From DATGPD01 sp041398565 (GTDB lineage: Bacteria; Planctomycetota; UBA1135; UBA2386), in NCBI GenBank assembly GCA_041398565.1, contig JAWKUN010000002.1, forward strand, positions 186,001 to 250,000: 64,000 bases of DNA, in the 5' to 3' direction. Of the stretch, positions 1 through 8,930 are shown piece by piece; within the stretch, counting starts at the first letter, position 1; every line of letters begins with the position of its first letter. The position numbers and the translations under genes are program-made. The notes beneath the pieces are model-generated. The model worked only from the letters and a program-made list of their open reading frames with translations, was not told the DNA's origin and did no database searches.

Positions 1-492
1 TGGCAGGTCGACGTGAGCGCGCCCCTCATCGCCATGGACCAGCACGTCGAGACCGGCGCGACCGACGCCGACTTCGCGCTGGTGTCGAGTGGCATCGGCG
101 GCGGCCGCGACCGCTCGGGCGCCGTGCTCGATCTTGCCTCGACCGCACCCGGCAACCTGTCGATCAGCCTGACCAACAACCCGGCCGGCTACACCGAGGG
201 CTACGTGCTCTACTCGTTCAGCACGTCGCTGCCGTTCGCGATGGGCAACTTCCTCGGCCTCGAGCTCGACGGTCTGGCGCTGGCCAGCCTGGCGCTGCCG
301 GCGGCGGTGGGCAGCCCGTTCCACTTCTCGGCGACCAGCAACCCGTCGGTGTTCCCCAACGCGCCCTTCAACTTCCCCGCCAGCGTCGCGCTGGCGTTGT
401 CGGGGCTGACCCTCGACGCGGTGGCGTTCTACTTCGACGCCACCGGCAGCGTGCCCGCCGCGTCGAACGTCGACCGCGTGACCGTGCAGTGA
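1..492 (+). CDS. C-terminal part of a secreted beta-rich protein (5' end outside window)
   Basis: The reading frame is open from base 1, so the gene begins before the window; a GTG at 13 is not needed as a start. The visible 163 residues are rich in Leu, Ala, Ser, Phe and small residues, have no Cys, and end in the pattern SNVDRVTVQ. This resembles the C-terminal domain of other secreted proteins here (the tails of the genes at 19456-21108 and 29959-31422). Such tails are common on exported proteins in Planctomycetota-like genomes, and I infer extracellular location. No enzymatic motif is visible. A hairpin follows the stop. Confidence 0.7.
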   Translation, partial: WQVDVSAPLIAMDQHVETGATDADFALVSSGIGGGRDRSGAVLDLASTAPGNLSISLTNNPAGYTEGYVLYSFSTSLPFAMGNFLGLELDGLALASLALPAAVGSPFHFSATSNPSVFPNAPFNFPASVALALSGLTLDAVAFYFDATGSVPAASNVDRVTVQ

Positions 493-517
493 CCTCGCGT
501 CCGGCGCGGCCCACCCG

Positions 518-540
518 CCGTTCCGATCTCCTCGGAACGG
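518..540 (+). terminator. Hairpin after the first gene, possible terminator
   Basis: A perfect 9-bp stem (ccgttccga with tcggaacgg) encloses the 5-base loop tctcc, 26 bases after the stop codon. There is no T-run after it, so intrinsic termination is only plausible. Confidence 0.4.
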
Positions 541-612
541 ATGCGACGTGGGCTGCGCCGTGAGCCACGGCGCTGGAACTCGTGGCGGCGATCGAGGAAC
601 GTAGCGTCCTCG

Positions 613-1875
613 ATGCCGCCCAAGTCCAGGAGCGCGCCGGCGCTGACGCGCGCGCTGATCGCCGCTCTCCCCAAGTCGGACCTGCACGTCCATCTCGACG
701 GCAGCCTGCGCTTGCAGACGCTGATCGAGCTGGCGCGCGAGCGCCGAGTCGTTCTGCCCAGCACGTCCGAGTCGGGCCTGCTGCAGACCGTGTTCAAGCG
801 CGCCTACCGCAACCTGCCGGAGTACCTCAAGGGCTTCGAGTTCACGGTCGCGTGCTTGCAGGACGAAGACGCGCTCGAACGTGCCGCGTACGAACTCTGC
901 CTCGACTGTCGAGCCGAGAACGTGTTCTACCTCGAGATGCGCTTTGCGCCGCAGCTGCACGCGCACGGCGAGTTCGACGTCGTCGCCGTGCTGCGGGCCG
1001 TGTCGAAGGGCATCGAGCGAGCCAAGAAGGAGATCAACGGCGATCCCGGGGTCCGCGCCGGCAACCTGCCGCGGTTCGAGGCGGGGATCATCGTGTGCGC
1101 GATGCGCTTCTTCCTGCCCGTGTTCAGCGCGCACTACCGCGCCTACTTCGACGCCCTACCCAACGCGCCGCGCCGCTCGATCTACGGCCTCGCGTCGCTG
1201 GAGTTGGCGCGCGCTACCGTGCGCGCCGTCGAGGAGGAAGGGCTACCGGTGGTGGGGATCGACCTCGCGGGTCAGGAGCGCGGGTTTCCGGCCAAGGACC
1301 ACGACGCGGCCTACCAGCACGCGCACGACCACTTCTTGGGCAAGACCGTCCACGCCGGCGAGGACTACGGCCCCGAGTCGATCTTCCAGGCCATCACCGA
1401 CTGCCACGCCGACCGCATCGGTCACGGCACATGGCTGTTCTCCACCGGCCGCATCCAGGACGCCACCATCAAGGATCGCAAGCGCTACGTGCAGAGCTTG
1501 GTGCGGTACGTCGCCGATCGCCGCATCACGCTGGAGGTGTGCCTCACCAGCAACCAGCAGACGATCCCGGAGTTCCGTGCCGATCTGTCGCGGCACCCGT
1601 TCCGCGACATGCGCAAGGCGCGCCTCTCGGTGACGCTGTGCACGGACAACCGTTTGGTGTCGCGCACGACCGTGACCGACGAGGTCTGGAAGGCGGTGGA
1701 GACCTTCCGGCTGACCCCGCGCGAGGTGAAGGACGTCCTGATCTACGGCTTCAAGCGGTCGTTCTATCCCGGTTCCTACCCGGAGAAGCGCGAGTACGTG
1801 CGCACGGTGCTGAATCGCATGGAGGCGCTGATGGCGGAGCAGGGCATCGTGCTGCGGCCCGGGGCCGCCGACTGA
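613..1875 (+). CDS. add: Adenosine deaminase family protein
   Basis: This 420-residue protein should deaminate adenosine (or a related aminopurine) in the cytoplasm, in purine salvage. The family's zinc and catalytic motifs are in order: HVHLDG near residues 25-30 (the HxH pair), a GIDLAGQE segment, VHAGED with the metal-binding His, RIGHG, LTSNQQT and the late TDN motif. It is longer than the roughly 340-residue E. coli Add, mainly through inserted segments in the middle. I chose the ATG at 613 because family similarity begins soon after it; an in-frame ATG at 541 would add 24 Arg-rich residues with no family look. The exact substrate within the deaminase family is not certain. Confidence 0.85.
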   Translation: MPPKSRSAPALTRALIAALPKSDLHVHLDGSLRLQTLIELARERRVVLPSTSESGLLQTVFKRAYRNLPEYLKGFEFTVACLQDEDALERAAYELCLDCRAENVFYLEMRFAPQLHAHGEFDVVAVLRAVSKGIERAKKEINGDPGVRAGNLPRFEAGIIVCAMRFFLPVFSAHYRAYFDALPNAPRRSIYGLASLELARATVRAVEEEGLPVVGIDLAGQERGFPAKDHDAAYQHAHDHFLGKTVHAGEDYGPESIFQAITDCHADRIGHGTWLFSTGRIQDATIKDRKRYVQSLVRYVADRRITLEVCLTSNQQTIPEFRADLSRHPFRDMRKARLSVTLCTDNRLVSRTTVTDEVWKAVETFRLTPREVKDVLIYGFKRSFYPGSYPEKREYVRTVLNRMEALMAEQGIVLRPGAAD

Positions 1876-1879
1876 ACGG

Positions 1880-1900
1880 CCGCGGCGCTTCGCGCCGCGG
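1880..1900. terminator. Hairpin between convergent genes
   Basis: A perfect 9-bp stem (ccgcggcgc / gcgccgcgg) with a ttc loop lies in the 41-base gap between the convergent stops at 1875 and 1917. It could end transcription in both directions, but lacks a U-tract. Confidence 0.4.
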
Positions 1901-1916
1901 AGGCTTCGGTGTCGTC

Positions 1917-3467
1917 TCAGCGCGGTGGCGCGCCGGACTCGCGGCTCTTGCGCAAGGCGCGTTGGCCGGCGGCGAAGCGCACCAGGTGTTCGAAGGCGAG
2001 GCGCGGCTGTCCCAGGTTGGCGAGCAAACCGGTGGGATCGCGGTCGTCGGCCAGCGACGCGATGCACACCTGGGTGATCGCCGGCGATCGTTGGGCGAAG
2101 CGGAGGATCGATGCGAGCAGCGTCCACTGGCCCAGTTCGCCGCCGCACGCGTGCGGGCTCGCCCCGGCCAGCAAGACGCGCACTTCGCGCTTGGGCGGGA
2201 TCGCGCGCATCCAGCGCTCGTAGGTGTCGATCTCGGCCGCGGTCTCGGCGTAGCTCTGTTCGTGCGGGAGTACGGAGAAGCCGGCGATGTCCACCGGCGA
2301 GCGTTCGCCGGTCATCCACTGGAACAGCTCGCGCGTGTGTGGCGCGGCGTGGTCGATGGCCACGGCGACCTTGACCGTGCTGCGCGCCTGCTTGATCTCG
2401 GCGGCCGCGCGGGTGATGGTCTGCTGCCAGCGCTCGAGGGTCGCGGGACTGGCGACGGCGTCGGTCAGCGTGCCGAACGGGCCGACGAAGGCCACGACGA
2501 CGTCGGGCTGCAGGCGCTCGGCGGCCAGCCAGTGCGCCTTGGCCATACCGCTGGCCAGCTCGCCGAGGTCGCGGGCGGGGACACCGAGGAGGCGCCGGGG
2601 AGGTCGGACGACCACCACCAGCTCGCGCTGCCGGCGCAAGGGCACCAGGCCGGCCGCCAGGGTGTCGAGGGCGTCGGCGTTCTCCACCAGTTCCGGCGTG
2701 ACCTCGATGGTCACCGATCGCGCGTCGAGACGCGCCAGCTGGTCCTGCCACTCGTCGAACGGGCTGCGCTCCAGTGGCGCACCGCCGCGCAAGGCGTAGC
2801 CCAGCTGCAGCGGGTCTGCACGTTCGCCGGTATCGGTGTCGGCGGACGCGGTGCGGAAGCCGACGACCGTGGCGCGCGCGACCGGCATGCGCAGAGCCAG
2901 GAGCGAGACCAGCACGCCGGCGACGACGCCGCTCAGCAGCAGCGTGAGCTCGTGCGGCAGCCGATAGCGCAGCCACAGCGGCAGCAGCAACGGCAGGTGC
3001 AGCCAATGCGGGTTGGCGGCGGCGTCGCGCTGGCCCACCCACGTCTGGAGCAGGCCGTGCCCGTGCAGGATGCTCCCGCCGAAGATGCCGAGATCGACGC
3101 CGAACCAGTCCTGCAGCGCGCGCAGCGCGTAGATGCCGGTGAGTGCGGCGTTGAAGGTGAAGACCGGCAGGTGCACCAGCTTCAGCAGTAGACCCTGCGA
3201 ATGCAGAGTCACGACGTTGACGAAGGTGGTGGCGAACGCGACCAGGGGCAGCGCCAGCTCGGCCCACAGCAATTGGCGCGGGCCGCCCAGATGGCCATAG
3301 AGGGCGGCGCCGAAGCTGAGCGGCAGGGCGAGAGCCGCCAGCAGGGTCCAGATGCGATGCAGAGGATCGTGCTCGCGCACGTCATGCAGTGCCGACACGG
3401 CGGCCCAAAGACAGAGCAGCAGCGCGAAGCCCTGGTAGGCCAGATAGAGGAGCAGCGATCCCGTCAT
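1917..3467 (-). CDS. Six-helix membrane protein with a large soluble C-terminal domain
   Basis: The 516-residue product starts at the ATG at 3467. About six hydrophobic helices fill the first 210 residues (for example LLLYLAYQGFALLLCLWAAV and LTLLLSGVVAGVLVSLLALRM-like stretches). About 300 soluble residues follow, with alternating strand and helix segments such as VTIEVTPELVENADAL, VKVAVAIDHAAPHTREL and REVRVLLAGASP. That alternation suggests an alpha/beta barrel, perhaps of glycoside-hydrolase type, but I see no diagnostic catalytic motif. It lies 218 bases downstream of the FAD oxidase and is separated from it by palindromic repeat modules, so it may be transcribed separately. Function unknown. 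Confidence 0.7.
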   Translation of the reverse strand: MTGSLLLYLAYQGFALLLCLWAAVSALHDVREHDPLHRIWTLLAALALPLSFGAALYGHLGGPRQLLWAELALPLVAFATTFVNVVTLHSQGLLLKLVHLPVFTFNAALTGIYALRALQDWFGVDLGIFGGSILHGHGLLQTWVGQRDAAANPHWLHLPLLLPLWLRYRLPHELTLLLSGVVAGVLVSLLALRMPVARATVVGFRTASADTDTGERADPLQLGYALRGGAPLERSPFDEWQDQLARLDARSVTIEVTPELVENADALDTLAAGLVPLRRQRELVVVVRPPRRLLGVPARDLGELASGMAKAHWLAAERLQPDVVVAFVGPFGTLTDAVASPATLERWQQTITRAAAEIKQARSTVKVAVAIDHAAPHTRELFQWMTGERSPVDIAGFSVLPHEQSYAETAAEIDTYERWMRAIPPKREVRVLLAGASPHACGGELGQWTLLASILRFAQRSPAITQVCIASLADDRDPTGLLANLGQPRLAFEHLVRFAAGQRALRKSRESGAPPR

Positions 3468-3605
3468 GGTGTCGGCGCATGCGTTGCATCGACCAGCACA
3501 CCGTCGTGAGTGGGACTCGTTTTGAGACGGTCTGGCAGTCCGCGCCACGGGAGGGCGCCACGGTCCAGCCGTGCATGTTCGTTCGGGTCGGTGCGGCCGA
3601 GTCGT

Positions 3606-3643
3606 CTCAGAGTCCGCGAAGGAATCGAGCCAAGGGGTCTGAG
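3606..3643. repeat. CTCAG...CTGAG-bounded spacer module beside repeat D
   Basis: A 38-base stretch bounded by ctcag (3606-3610) and ctgag (3639-3643) directly adjoins the D-type repeat that starts at 3641. It has the same pentamer-bounded layout as the modules at 57031-57136 and 63316-63388, but its interior is not shared with them. Confidence 0.4.
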
Positions 3644-3685
3644 CATGGTGCTGGCGATCGCCTTCGCGATCGCGAGCCTTCGGCT
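3641..3685 (-). repeat. Repeat module D, copy 1
   Basis: This 45-base segment matches, in inverted orientation, the D module at 57132-57176 with only a few mismatches. The core is the double palindrome gcgatcgc ... gcgatcgc. On the minus strand it begins immediately at the TGA stop of the FAD oxidase gene (3686-3688), so the gene end and the repeat edge coincide. Confidence 0.7.
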
Positions 3686-4930
3686 TCAGGCGAACCGGCG
3701 CGGCGCGAACAAGGCCGCTGCCGGGTGCTGGCTCCCCCCGTGCAGGACCATCTCGGCCACGACCGCGCCGCCAGCGAACGCGAAGCTCAGGCCGTAGCCG
3801 TTGAACGCCAGGTGGACGAAGACGCCGGGTTGGCCCGGCAGTGCCCCGAGCAAGGGCAGGCCGTCTTGCGTGCCCGCCATGATTCCGGTCCATCGCTGGG
3901 GGAAGGCGACGCCCTGCAGCACGGGAAAGTGTCGGGCCACGTAGGCCAGAAGGTTGGCGGTGATCTCGGGGTTCACCGTGTCGTCGTCGACCGTGCCCTC
4001 TTCCTGACCGCGGACGCTCCAGCGCATGCCGCCGACGACGAAGCGCCGGCCGTGGGTGCGAAAGTACTCGTAGCAGAAGTTGCTCGACATCGCGTACTCG
4101 CCGAACGGCTCGACGACGGCCTCGGGCAGCGGGTCGCTGGCCAGCACCTGGCCGCGGAACGGGAACACTTGCGCGCCGAGGAACCCGCTGGGGTCCAGCC
4201 GTGGCGCCAGTGCCGACGTGCACAGCACCACGACGGTCGCCGCGATGGTCCGATCGCCGTCCAGATGGACCCGAACGTCGCCGGCACCGCGTGTCAAGCC
4301 CTCGACGGCGACGCCCTCGCAGACCCGCACGCCGAGGCTGCGCGCGGTGCGCGCCAGACCGTGCACCATGGCCACCGGCTGCACGATGGCTTCGCCGGGC
4401 AGGCGCAGCGCCCCGGCGAAGCCCACGGCCGGCGGCAGGATGTGCCGTAGGTCGTCGACGCTCAGCAACTCGTGTGCGATCCCCTCCTCGGCGAGCAGGC
4501 GCGCCGCGCTCTGCAGCTCGGTGTGCTCGTGCTCGGTCTGGGCCAGGCGCAGGCCACCCGCATCGCGCAGGCCGCACTCCGGCACCGACCGGTGCAGCTC
4601 GGCCTTGAGGCTCGCGTTGTTGTCGCGGATGAACGACCACAGCAGACGGGCTCGCTCGCGACCGAACTGGCCGACGATGCGGTTGTAGTGCTCGCCGAGT
4701 CCGAGCAGGAGTTGGCCGTCGTTGCGGCCGCTGGCACGAGCGGCGAGCTTCCGCGCTTCGAGGAGCACCACGTCCACCCCGGCTCGGGCGAGGTGGAGCG
4801 CGGTGGCCACCCCGGCGATGCCTCCCCCGACCACCACGACGTCGGCCTGATCGGGGGGCGGGTCGTGCGGGCCGCACTGGTCGCCGGCGAGCTGCAACCA
4901 CAGAGACGGCGGTGGCGTGGACTCCGGCAC
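3686..4930 (-). CDS. FAD-dependent amine/amino-acid oxidase (DAO family)
   Basis: This 414-residue flavoprotein has an N-terminal Rossmann FAD motif (VVVGGGIAG, about residues 30-40) followed by a DAO-type substrate domain, with a C-terminal FAD-contact segment around AGTQDGLPLLG and FNGYGLSFA. The sequence resembles glycine oxidases and gamma-glutamylputrescine-oxidase-like proteins (RNDGQLLLG, then HYNRIV). I expect oxidation of an amine or amino acid, giving an imine and reduced FAD; the substrate is unknown. The start is a GTG at 4930, two bases after the stop of the EF-hand gene, and no ATG is available before deep inside the domain. It is the last member of the coupled operon running from 10078. 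Its stop codon abuts repeat D. Confidence 0.75.
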   Translation of the reverse strand: MPESTPPPSLWLQLAGDQCGPHDPPPDQADVVVVGGGIAGVATALHLARAGVDVVLLEARKLAARASGRNDGQLLLGLGEHYNRIVGQFGRERARLLWSFIRDNNASLKAELHRSVPECGLRDAGGLRLAQTEHEHTELQSAARLLAEEGIAHELLSVDDLRHILPPAVGFAGALRLPGEAIVQPVAMVHGLARTARSLGVRVCEGVAVEGLTRGAGDVRVHLDGDRTIAATVVVLCTSALAPRLDPSGFLGAQVFPFRGQVLASDPLPEAVVEPFGEYAMSSNFCYEYFRTHGRRFVVGGMRWSVRGQEEGTVDDDTVNPEITANLLAYVARHFPVLQGVAFPQRWTGIMAGTQDGLPLLGALPGQPGVFVHLAFNGYGLSFAFAGGAVVAEMVLHGGSQHPAAALFAPRRFA

Positions 4931-4932
4931 GG

Positions 4933-5943
4933 TCAGAAGTCTTGCCGGCTCACGAAGCCGTCGCCGTTGCGGTCCGCGCGGCGGAACACTTGCGGTGCGC
5001 CGCCGAACTCGGCCAGCGAGACCCGACCGTCGTCGTTCAGGTCGAAGCGGGCGATGAAGTCGGCCTCCTCGATGCTGCGCTTGAAGCGCTCGATTTCCTC
5101 CTTGGTGACGTAGCCGTCGCGGTCGACGTCGATCGCGACGAACAAGTTGCGCAGCTCGAACTCGGCGTTGGCGAGCCGTCCGTCCTTGTCCTTGTCCCAG
5201 GTGGCGAACGGAATGTCCGGCAGGTGCTGGATGTCGGCGCGGGTGCCGGCATTGCGGCGGTACACCGCCGCCGCCACGGCGTCGACGGCTCGCTGCAGCT
5301 CGGCGCCATCCAGATGCCCGTCGCCGTTGCTGTCGATGTAGGCGAAGAACGGCGCCAGATCGGTGCCACCGAGCTCGGCTGGCGACAGGGTGCCGTCCTT
5401 GTTGCGGTCGAGCTTGGCCAGCAGGACGTCCTTGGCGGGCAGCGGCTGCTTGAAGGCGCGCAGGGAAGGGGCGGGAGCGACGGTCGCCGTCTCGGCGAGC
5501 TTGCGGTCGTGGGTGTCGAGCGAGCCGTTGCCGTCGAGATCGAGGCTGCGGAAAGCCAGGTCCGTACCGCGCCACTCGGCGCGGGCGACGCGGCCATCGC
5601 GGTTGGGGTCGAGGCGCAAGACGGCGCGCAGGCGGCGCGCTGCCAGCACGTCGAAGCTCGCGCGCGGGCGCGGCTCCTTACGGGATGCGTCGAACGCTGC
5701 CAGCAGCGCTTTGCCGGTGGCGCTGCGCGTGAACTCGTCGAGCGAGAAGCTGCCGCTGCCGTCGGCATCGACGGCGCGGAACTGCGCGTCGGAGCCGGGG
5801 AACTCGTCGCGCGTGACCTTGCCGTCGCCGGAGCGGTCGTAGCGCGCGAAGGTGTCGGCGAGCAGCTTGGTGTGCTCGGCGCTGGGGCTCTGGGCCGACA
5901 GGCCGGCCGCCGCGACGAATGCAGCGAAGGCGACGGTCCTCAT
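4933..5943 (-). CDS. Secreted EF-hand calcium-binding protein
   Basis: The 336-residue protein has a signal peptide (MRTVAFAAFVAAAGLSAQ). At least eight EF-hand-like loops follow, with the DxDxDG pattern: DRSGDGKVTRDE, DADGSGSFSLDE, DPNRDGRVARAE, DLDGNGSLD, DRNKDGTLSPAE, DSNGDGHLDGAE, DKDKDGRLANAE, DVDRDGYVTKEE, DLNDDGRVSLAE and DRNGDGFVSRQD. The loops carry acidic residues at the calcium positions, so it probably binds calcium outside the cytoplasm. Its ATG overlaps the stop of the upstream cytochrome gene (ATGA), and it is followed after two bases by the oxidase. A calcium sensor or structural role in the same exported redox process is inference. Confidence 0.8.
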   Translation of the reverse strand: MRTVAFAAFVAAAGLSAQSPSAEHTKLLADTFARYDRSGDGKVTRDEFPGSDAQFRAVDADGSGSFSLDEFTRSATGKALLAAFDASRKEPRPRASFDVLAARRLRAVLRLDPNRDGRVARAEWRGTDLAFRSLDLDGNGSLDTHDRKLAETATVAPAPSLRAFKQPLPAKDVLLAKLDRNKDGTLSPAELGGTDLAPFFAYIDSNGDGHLDGAELQRAVDAVAAAVYRRNAGTRADIQHLPDIPFATWDKDKDGRLANAEFELRNLFVAIDVDRDGYVTKEEIERFKRSIEEADFIARFDLNDDGRVSLAEFGGAPQVFRRADRNGDGFVSRQDF

Positions 5944-8930
5944 CGGCGGCGACCCGGGACGGTGAAGGACGGTACGCGTGGGGCGGGTGGAGGGATCTGC
6001 GCGCGCAGCACGGCCGACAGCTCGGTGGGCGTCAGGTAGCGGCAACCGTCGTGGCTGACGTCCTTGATCCAACGCCCCTCCTCGTCGCACAGTCGGTCGA
6101 GCGCGAGCTCCTCGACCGCCATGTCGACGATGCCCGCCACCCCACCGACGATGGTCGCGTTGTCGGCGCCGACGGCGTTGATCCGGGAGACGTCGACCAT
6201 GGTGAAGGCGCCGCCCGCGCCCGGGGCGAGAGCGAAGTGCTGCAGGAACGGGGCGTTGTAGGTGCGCACGACCAAGAGACGGTCGGCGGCCGTGTAGACA
6301 CGCTTGTTGCTGTTGCGCGGCCGGCGCGGGCGCAGGGGGTCGGACACGTCGAGGGCGTACACGCGCTGCACGCGATTCTCGTTGGCGCCCTCGTGGACCA
6401 GCGCGTAGACGTAGTCGCGCTCCTGCGAACGTACGCCGCCGCCGGTGGTTCCGATGTCGAACACCGTGTTCACCGCCACGGCGCGCACGTCGCCGCGATC
6501 GAAGCGCAGGGCTGCCGGAGTGCGACTCTCGTTCAGCACCTGCGGTCGCCCCGGCTCGGTGAAGTCGACGATGCGCAGGCCGTCGAGCCCGCAGGCGACG
6601 AACGCCAGATGCCGCGGCTGGGTGCGGTGGATGGTACCGGGAGCGCCTTGTCGGGTGCGCGATGCCTGGAACAGGATCGCCACGTCGGTCGCGTCATTGG
6701 GCCGGGCGCTCTCGAAGTTGAGGTCGACGTCGGCGACGACGGTGGGCTGCTCGGGCTTGGTCACATCGACGACGATGAGACCACCGGGACCGTCGGCGAT
6801 GAGAAGCCAGGGCCAGGAGAGCGCCAGCGCGCGGGCTTCGACCGTCGGCAGGGTCGCGAGCACACGCGGCGACGCCGGTTTGTCGATGTCGAGCACGGCG
6901 AGGCCAGCGGTGCCATCGGCGACGTAGAGGTGGCGGCCCGCGACCAGCAGGCGGCGCGGGTCGAGCAGCAGGCGCTTCTTGGCGGCGAGGCGCGGTGCCA
7001 CGGGGTTGCTCAGATCGACGGTCGCGAGTTCGCCGTCGTCGTCGGCCACGAACGCGAAGCTGGCCCGACCGCGCACCTCGTCGGCGAGCAACGCCAGGGC
7101 GCGCACGCCGCCGCCGAGGTCGAGGCGGGCGAGTGGCCGACTCTGACCGGGTGTCTTGGGGTCGAGCCCGACCACCCACAGTCCGCTCGTCGTCACGCCG
7201 AAGGCGAAGTCGCGCGTCAGGCGGAAGTTGGTCGAGCCGCGGCCGTACACCGCGCCGCTGCGATGGCAGTCGGCGCACGTGCGTGCTTCACGCCGCACGT
7301 TGTGGATCTGGTGCGGGACCATCGTGATCCCCGACAACCCGGCCGCGGTCACCGGTGCCTCTTGTCGCAGGAGTTCGTCGGTCTCGCCGGCGTGGGCGCT
7401 GCCGATGGTCGAGAAGCCGACGATCCACGGCGCGATGCGGCCCTCGTGGTTGAACCCCAGGCGCAGCTGATTGAAGGTGGCGAAGACCTTCTCCTGGGTG
7501 GTCACCCGACCCGGCGTGCGTTCGCCCGAAATGATGTCGAGCTGGGTGAACTGCTCGTTGCGGTCGAAATGGAAGCCGAAGAAGTCGACGTTGAAGCCGA
7601 GGTGGCAGGTGTAGCACTCGAGACGCGCGTGCTGGCTGTTCATCGCCGCTGCCGCGTGCGGCTGGTACTCGGGTCGAGACGGGTCGAGGACGTGCTTCAC
7701 TTGCGTCACCCGGTGGCGACGGCCGGTCACCTTCGAGATCAGGTAGACCTCGTCGCCGGCCCGCCGCAGGTTGGGCACGCGGCGCCCGTGCGACGTCGTC
7801 AGGTCGGACACCCGGTCGAAGCTACCGTGGCAGCTCTCGCACTCGATCTCGACGGCGTGATCCATCTGCGGATAGATGTCGCCGTCGCCCATGGTGTCGG
7901 CGAGCGTGTGGCAGTCGATGCAGTGGAGACCGCGCTCGTGGTGTACGTCCGGCGGCGTCATGTCGGCGTCGCGGATGTAGAAGACGCCGTTCTGGAGCCG
8001 GTCGGTCGTACCCTCGACGTCCGGACCGGCGGGCATTCCTGGTACGAGCTGCGCCATGCCGCGGTAGTGCAGGCCGATGCTGGCGTCGCCGTAGTGGCAG
8101 CGCGTGCAAGTGTCGGTGGGGATCCGACTGGTGAACCGATGCTGCATCGGATGCCCGGGCTCGAGCTTGTCGATGGCGTTGTCGCGCGAGCGTGAACGAC
8201 CGTCGTCGGCGTAGGTCACGTGGCAGGCGGCACATCCCTCGCCGCGGTAGTCGCCGTCGAGACCCAAACGGCCATCGACGGCGCGGCCGACGCTCCACAG
8301 GTGGCACTGCATGCACGCCTTGCGCGGCAGATCGCGGTAGTGGGTGCCGAGCTGGTTCTTGCGCGCTGCCGGGTCGAAGGCGGGCACTTGCCGCGCCGCC
8401 TTGAGCGCGTGCGGTCCGGTGCTGCCGTCCTCGTCGCGCACCGGGAACACCGAGAAGACGGGTGTCTTGTCGCGGCTGAGCCCGTGCTCGTAGAAGCCGT
8501 CGCCGAGATGGCCGGCGGTGGTGCCGTGCAGCGACTTGTGCACGTCGTGTACGGCCTTGTCGTGGCACGGGCTGCAAGCGACCGCTGCGACGCGCAAGTT
8601 GCTCGGATTGACGAAGCGCTGCCACGCCAGGTCGTAGTCGAGCGGCAGGACGCGCTCGTCGTTGGGCGGAGCCTTCGCCGGTGCCACGTGCGCGCGATCG
8701 CGCGTGGTGGCGGAGCCGTCACCGCCGTGGCACTGCGTGCAGGTCAATCGGTAGCCGGGGTGCATCTCCTCGATGCCGACGTGGCAGGACAAGCAGCCGA
8801 CGTCGTCGGCCACGGTCGGGCTCGGGCCCGGCAGCGCCGACAGCCGGTCCCGCGATCCATCGCCACTCGCCAGGAACGAGCCGAGCGGCGCGACCAAGCC
8901 GAGGACGACGGCAGCGAGGCGCCGGCGCAT
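5940..8930 (-). CDS. Exported ten-haem c-type cytochrome with a beta-propeller-like C-terminal half
   Basis: The 996-residue protein starts at the ATG at 8930 with an Arg-rich signal sequence (MRRRLAAVVLGLVAPLGS). Ten CxxCH motifs follow in the first ~600 residues: CLSCH, CTQCH, CSPCH, CMQCH, CAACH, CTRCH, CIDCH, CESCH, CYTCH and CADCH. The second half has no haem motif but repeats of the LVIVD kind (LYVADGTAGLAVLDIDKPA; LLIADGPGGLIVVDVTKPE; VACGLDGLRIVDFTEPG), typical of beta-propellers. The likely role is periplasmic electron transfer or redox chemistry on a bound partner. Both ends are coupled by ATGA overlaps, to the alkaline-phosphatase-like gene upstream and the EF-hand gene downstream. 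Confidence 0.85.
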   Translation of the reverse strand: MRRRLAAVVLGLVAPLGSFLASGDGSRDRLSALPGPSPTVADDVGCLSCHVGIEEMHPGYRLTCTQCHGGDGSATTRDRAHVAPAKAPPNDERVLPLDYDLAWQRFVNPSNLRVAAVACSPCHDKAVHDVHKSLHGTTAGHLGDGFYEHGLSRDKTPVFSVFPVRDEDGSTGPHALKAARQVPAFDPAARKNQLGTHYRDLPRKACMQCHLWSVGRAVDGRLGLDGDYRGEGCAACHVTYADDGRSRSRDNAIDKLEPGHPMQHRFTSRIPTDTCTRCHYGDASIGLHYRGMAQLVPGMPAGPDVEGTTDRLQNGVFYIRDADMTPPDVHHERGLHCIDCHTLADTMGDGDIYPQMDHAVEIECESCHGSFDRVSDLTTSHGRRVPNLRRAGDEVYLISKVTGRRHRVTQVKHVLDPSRPEYQPHAAAAMNSQHARLECYTCHLGFNVDFFGFHFDRNEQFTQLDIISGERTPGRVTTQEKVFATFNQLRLGFNHEGRIAPWIVGFSTIGSAHAGETDELLRQEAPVTAAGLSGITMVPHQIHNVRREARTCADCHRSGAVYGRGSTNFRLTRDFAFGVTTSGLWVVGLDPKTPGQSRPLARLDLGGGVRALALLADEVRGRASFAFVADDDGELATVDLSNPVAPRLAAKKRLLLDPRRLLVAGRHLYVADGTAGLAVLDIDKPASPRVLATLPTVEARALALSWPWLLIADGPGGLIVVDVTKPEQPTVVADVDLNFESARPNDATDVAILFQASRTRQGAPGTIHRTQPRHLAFVACGLDGLRIVDFTEPGRPQVLNESRTPAALRFDRGDVRAVAVNTVFDIGTTGGGVRSQERDYVYALVHEGANENRVQRVYALDVSDPLRPRRPRNSNKRVYTAADRLLVVRTYNAPFLQHFALAPGAGGAFTMVDVSRINAVGADNATIVGGVAGIVDMAVEELALDRLCDEEGRWIKDVSHDGCRYLTPTELSAVLRAQIPPPAPRVPSFTVPGRRR

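Noticed and set aside
582..3191. Very long plus-strand frame of 869 codons over add and the membrane protein gene, and many similar antisense frames
   Set aside because: High GC leaves shadow frames open; the sequence is Arg/Ala-rich with no family motif, while the other frames carry clear genes.
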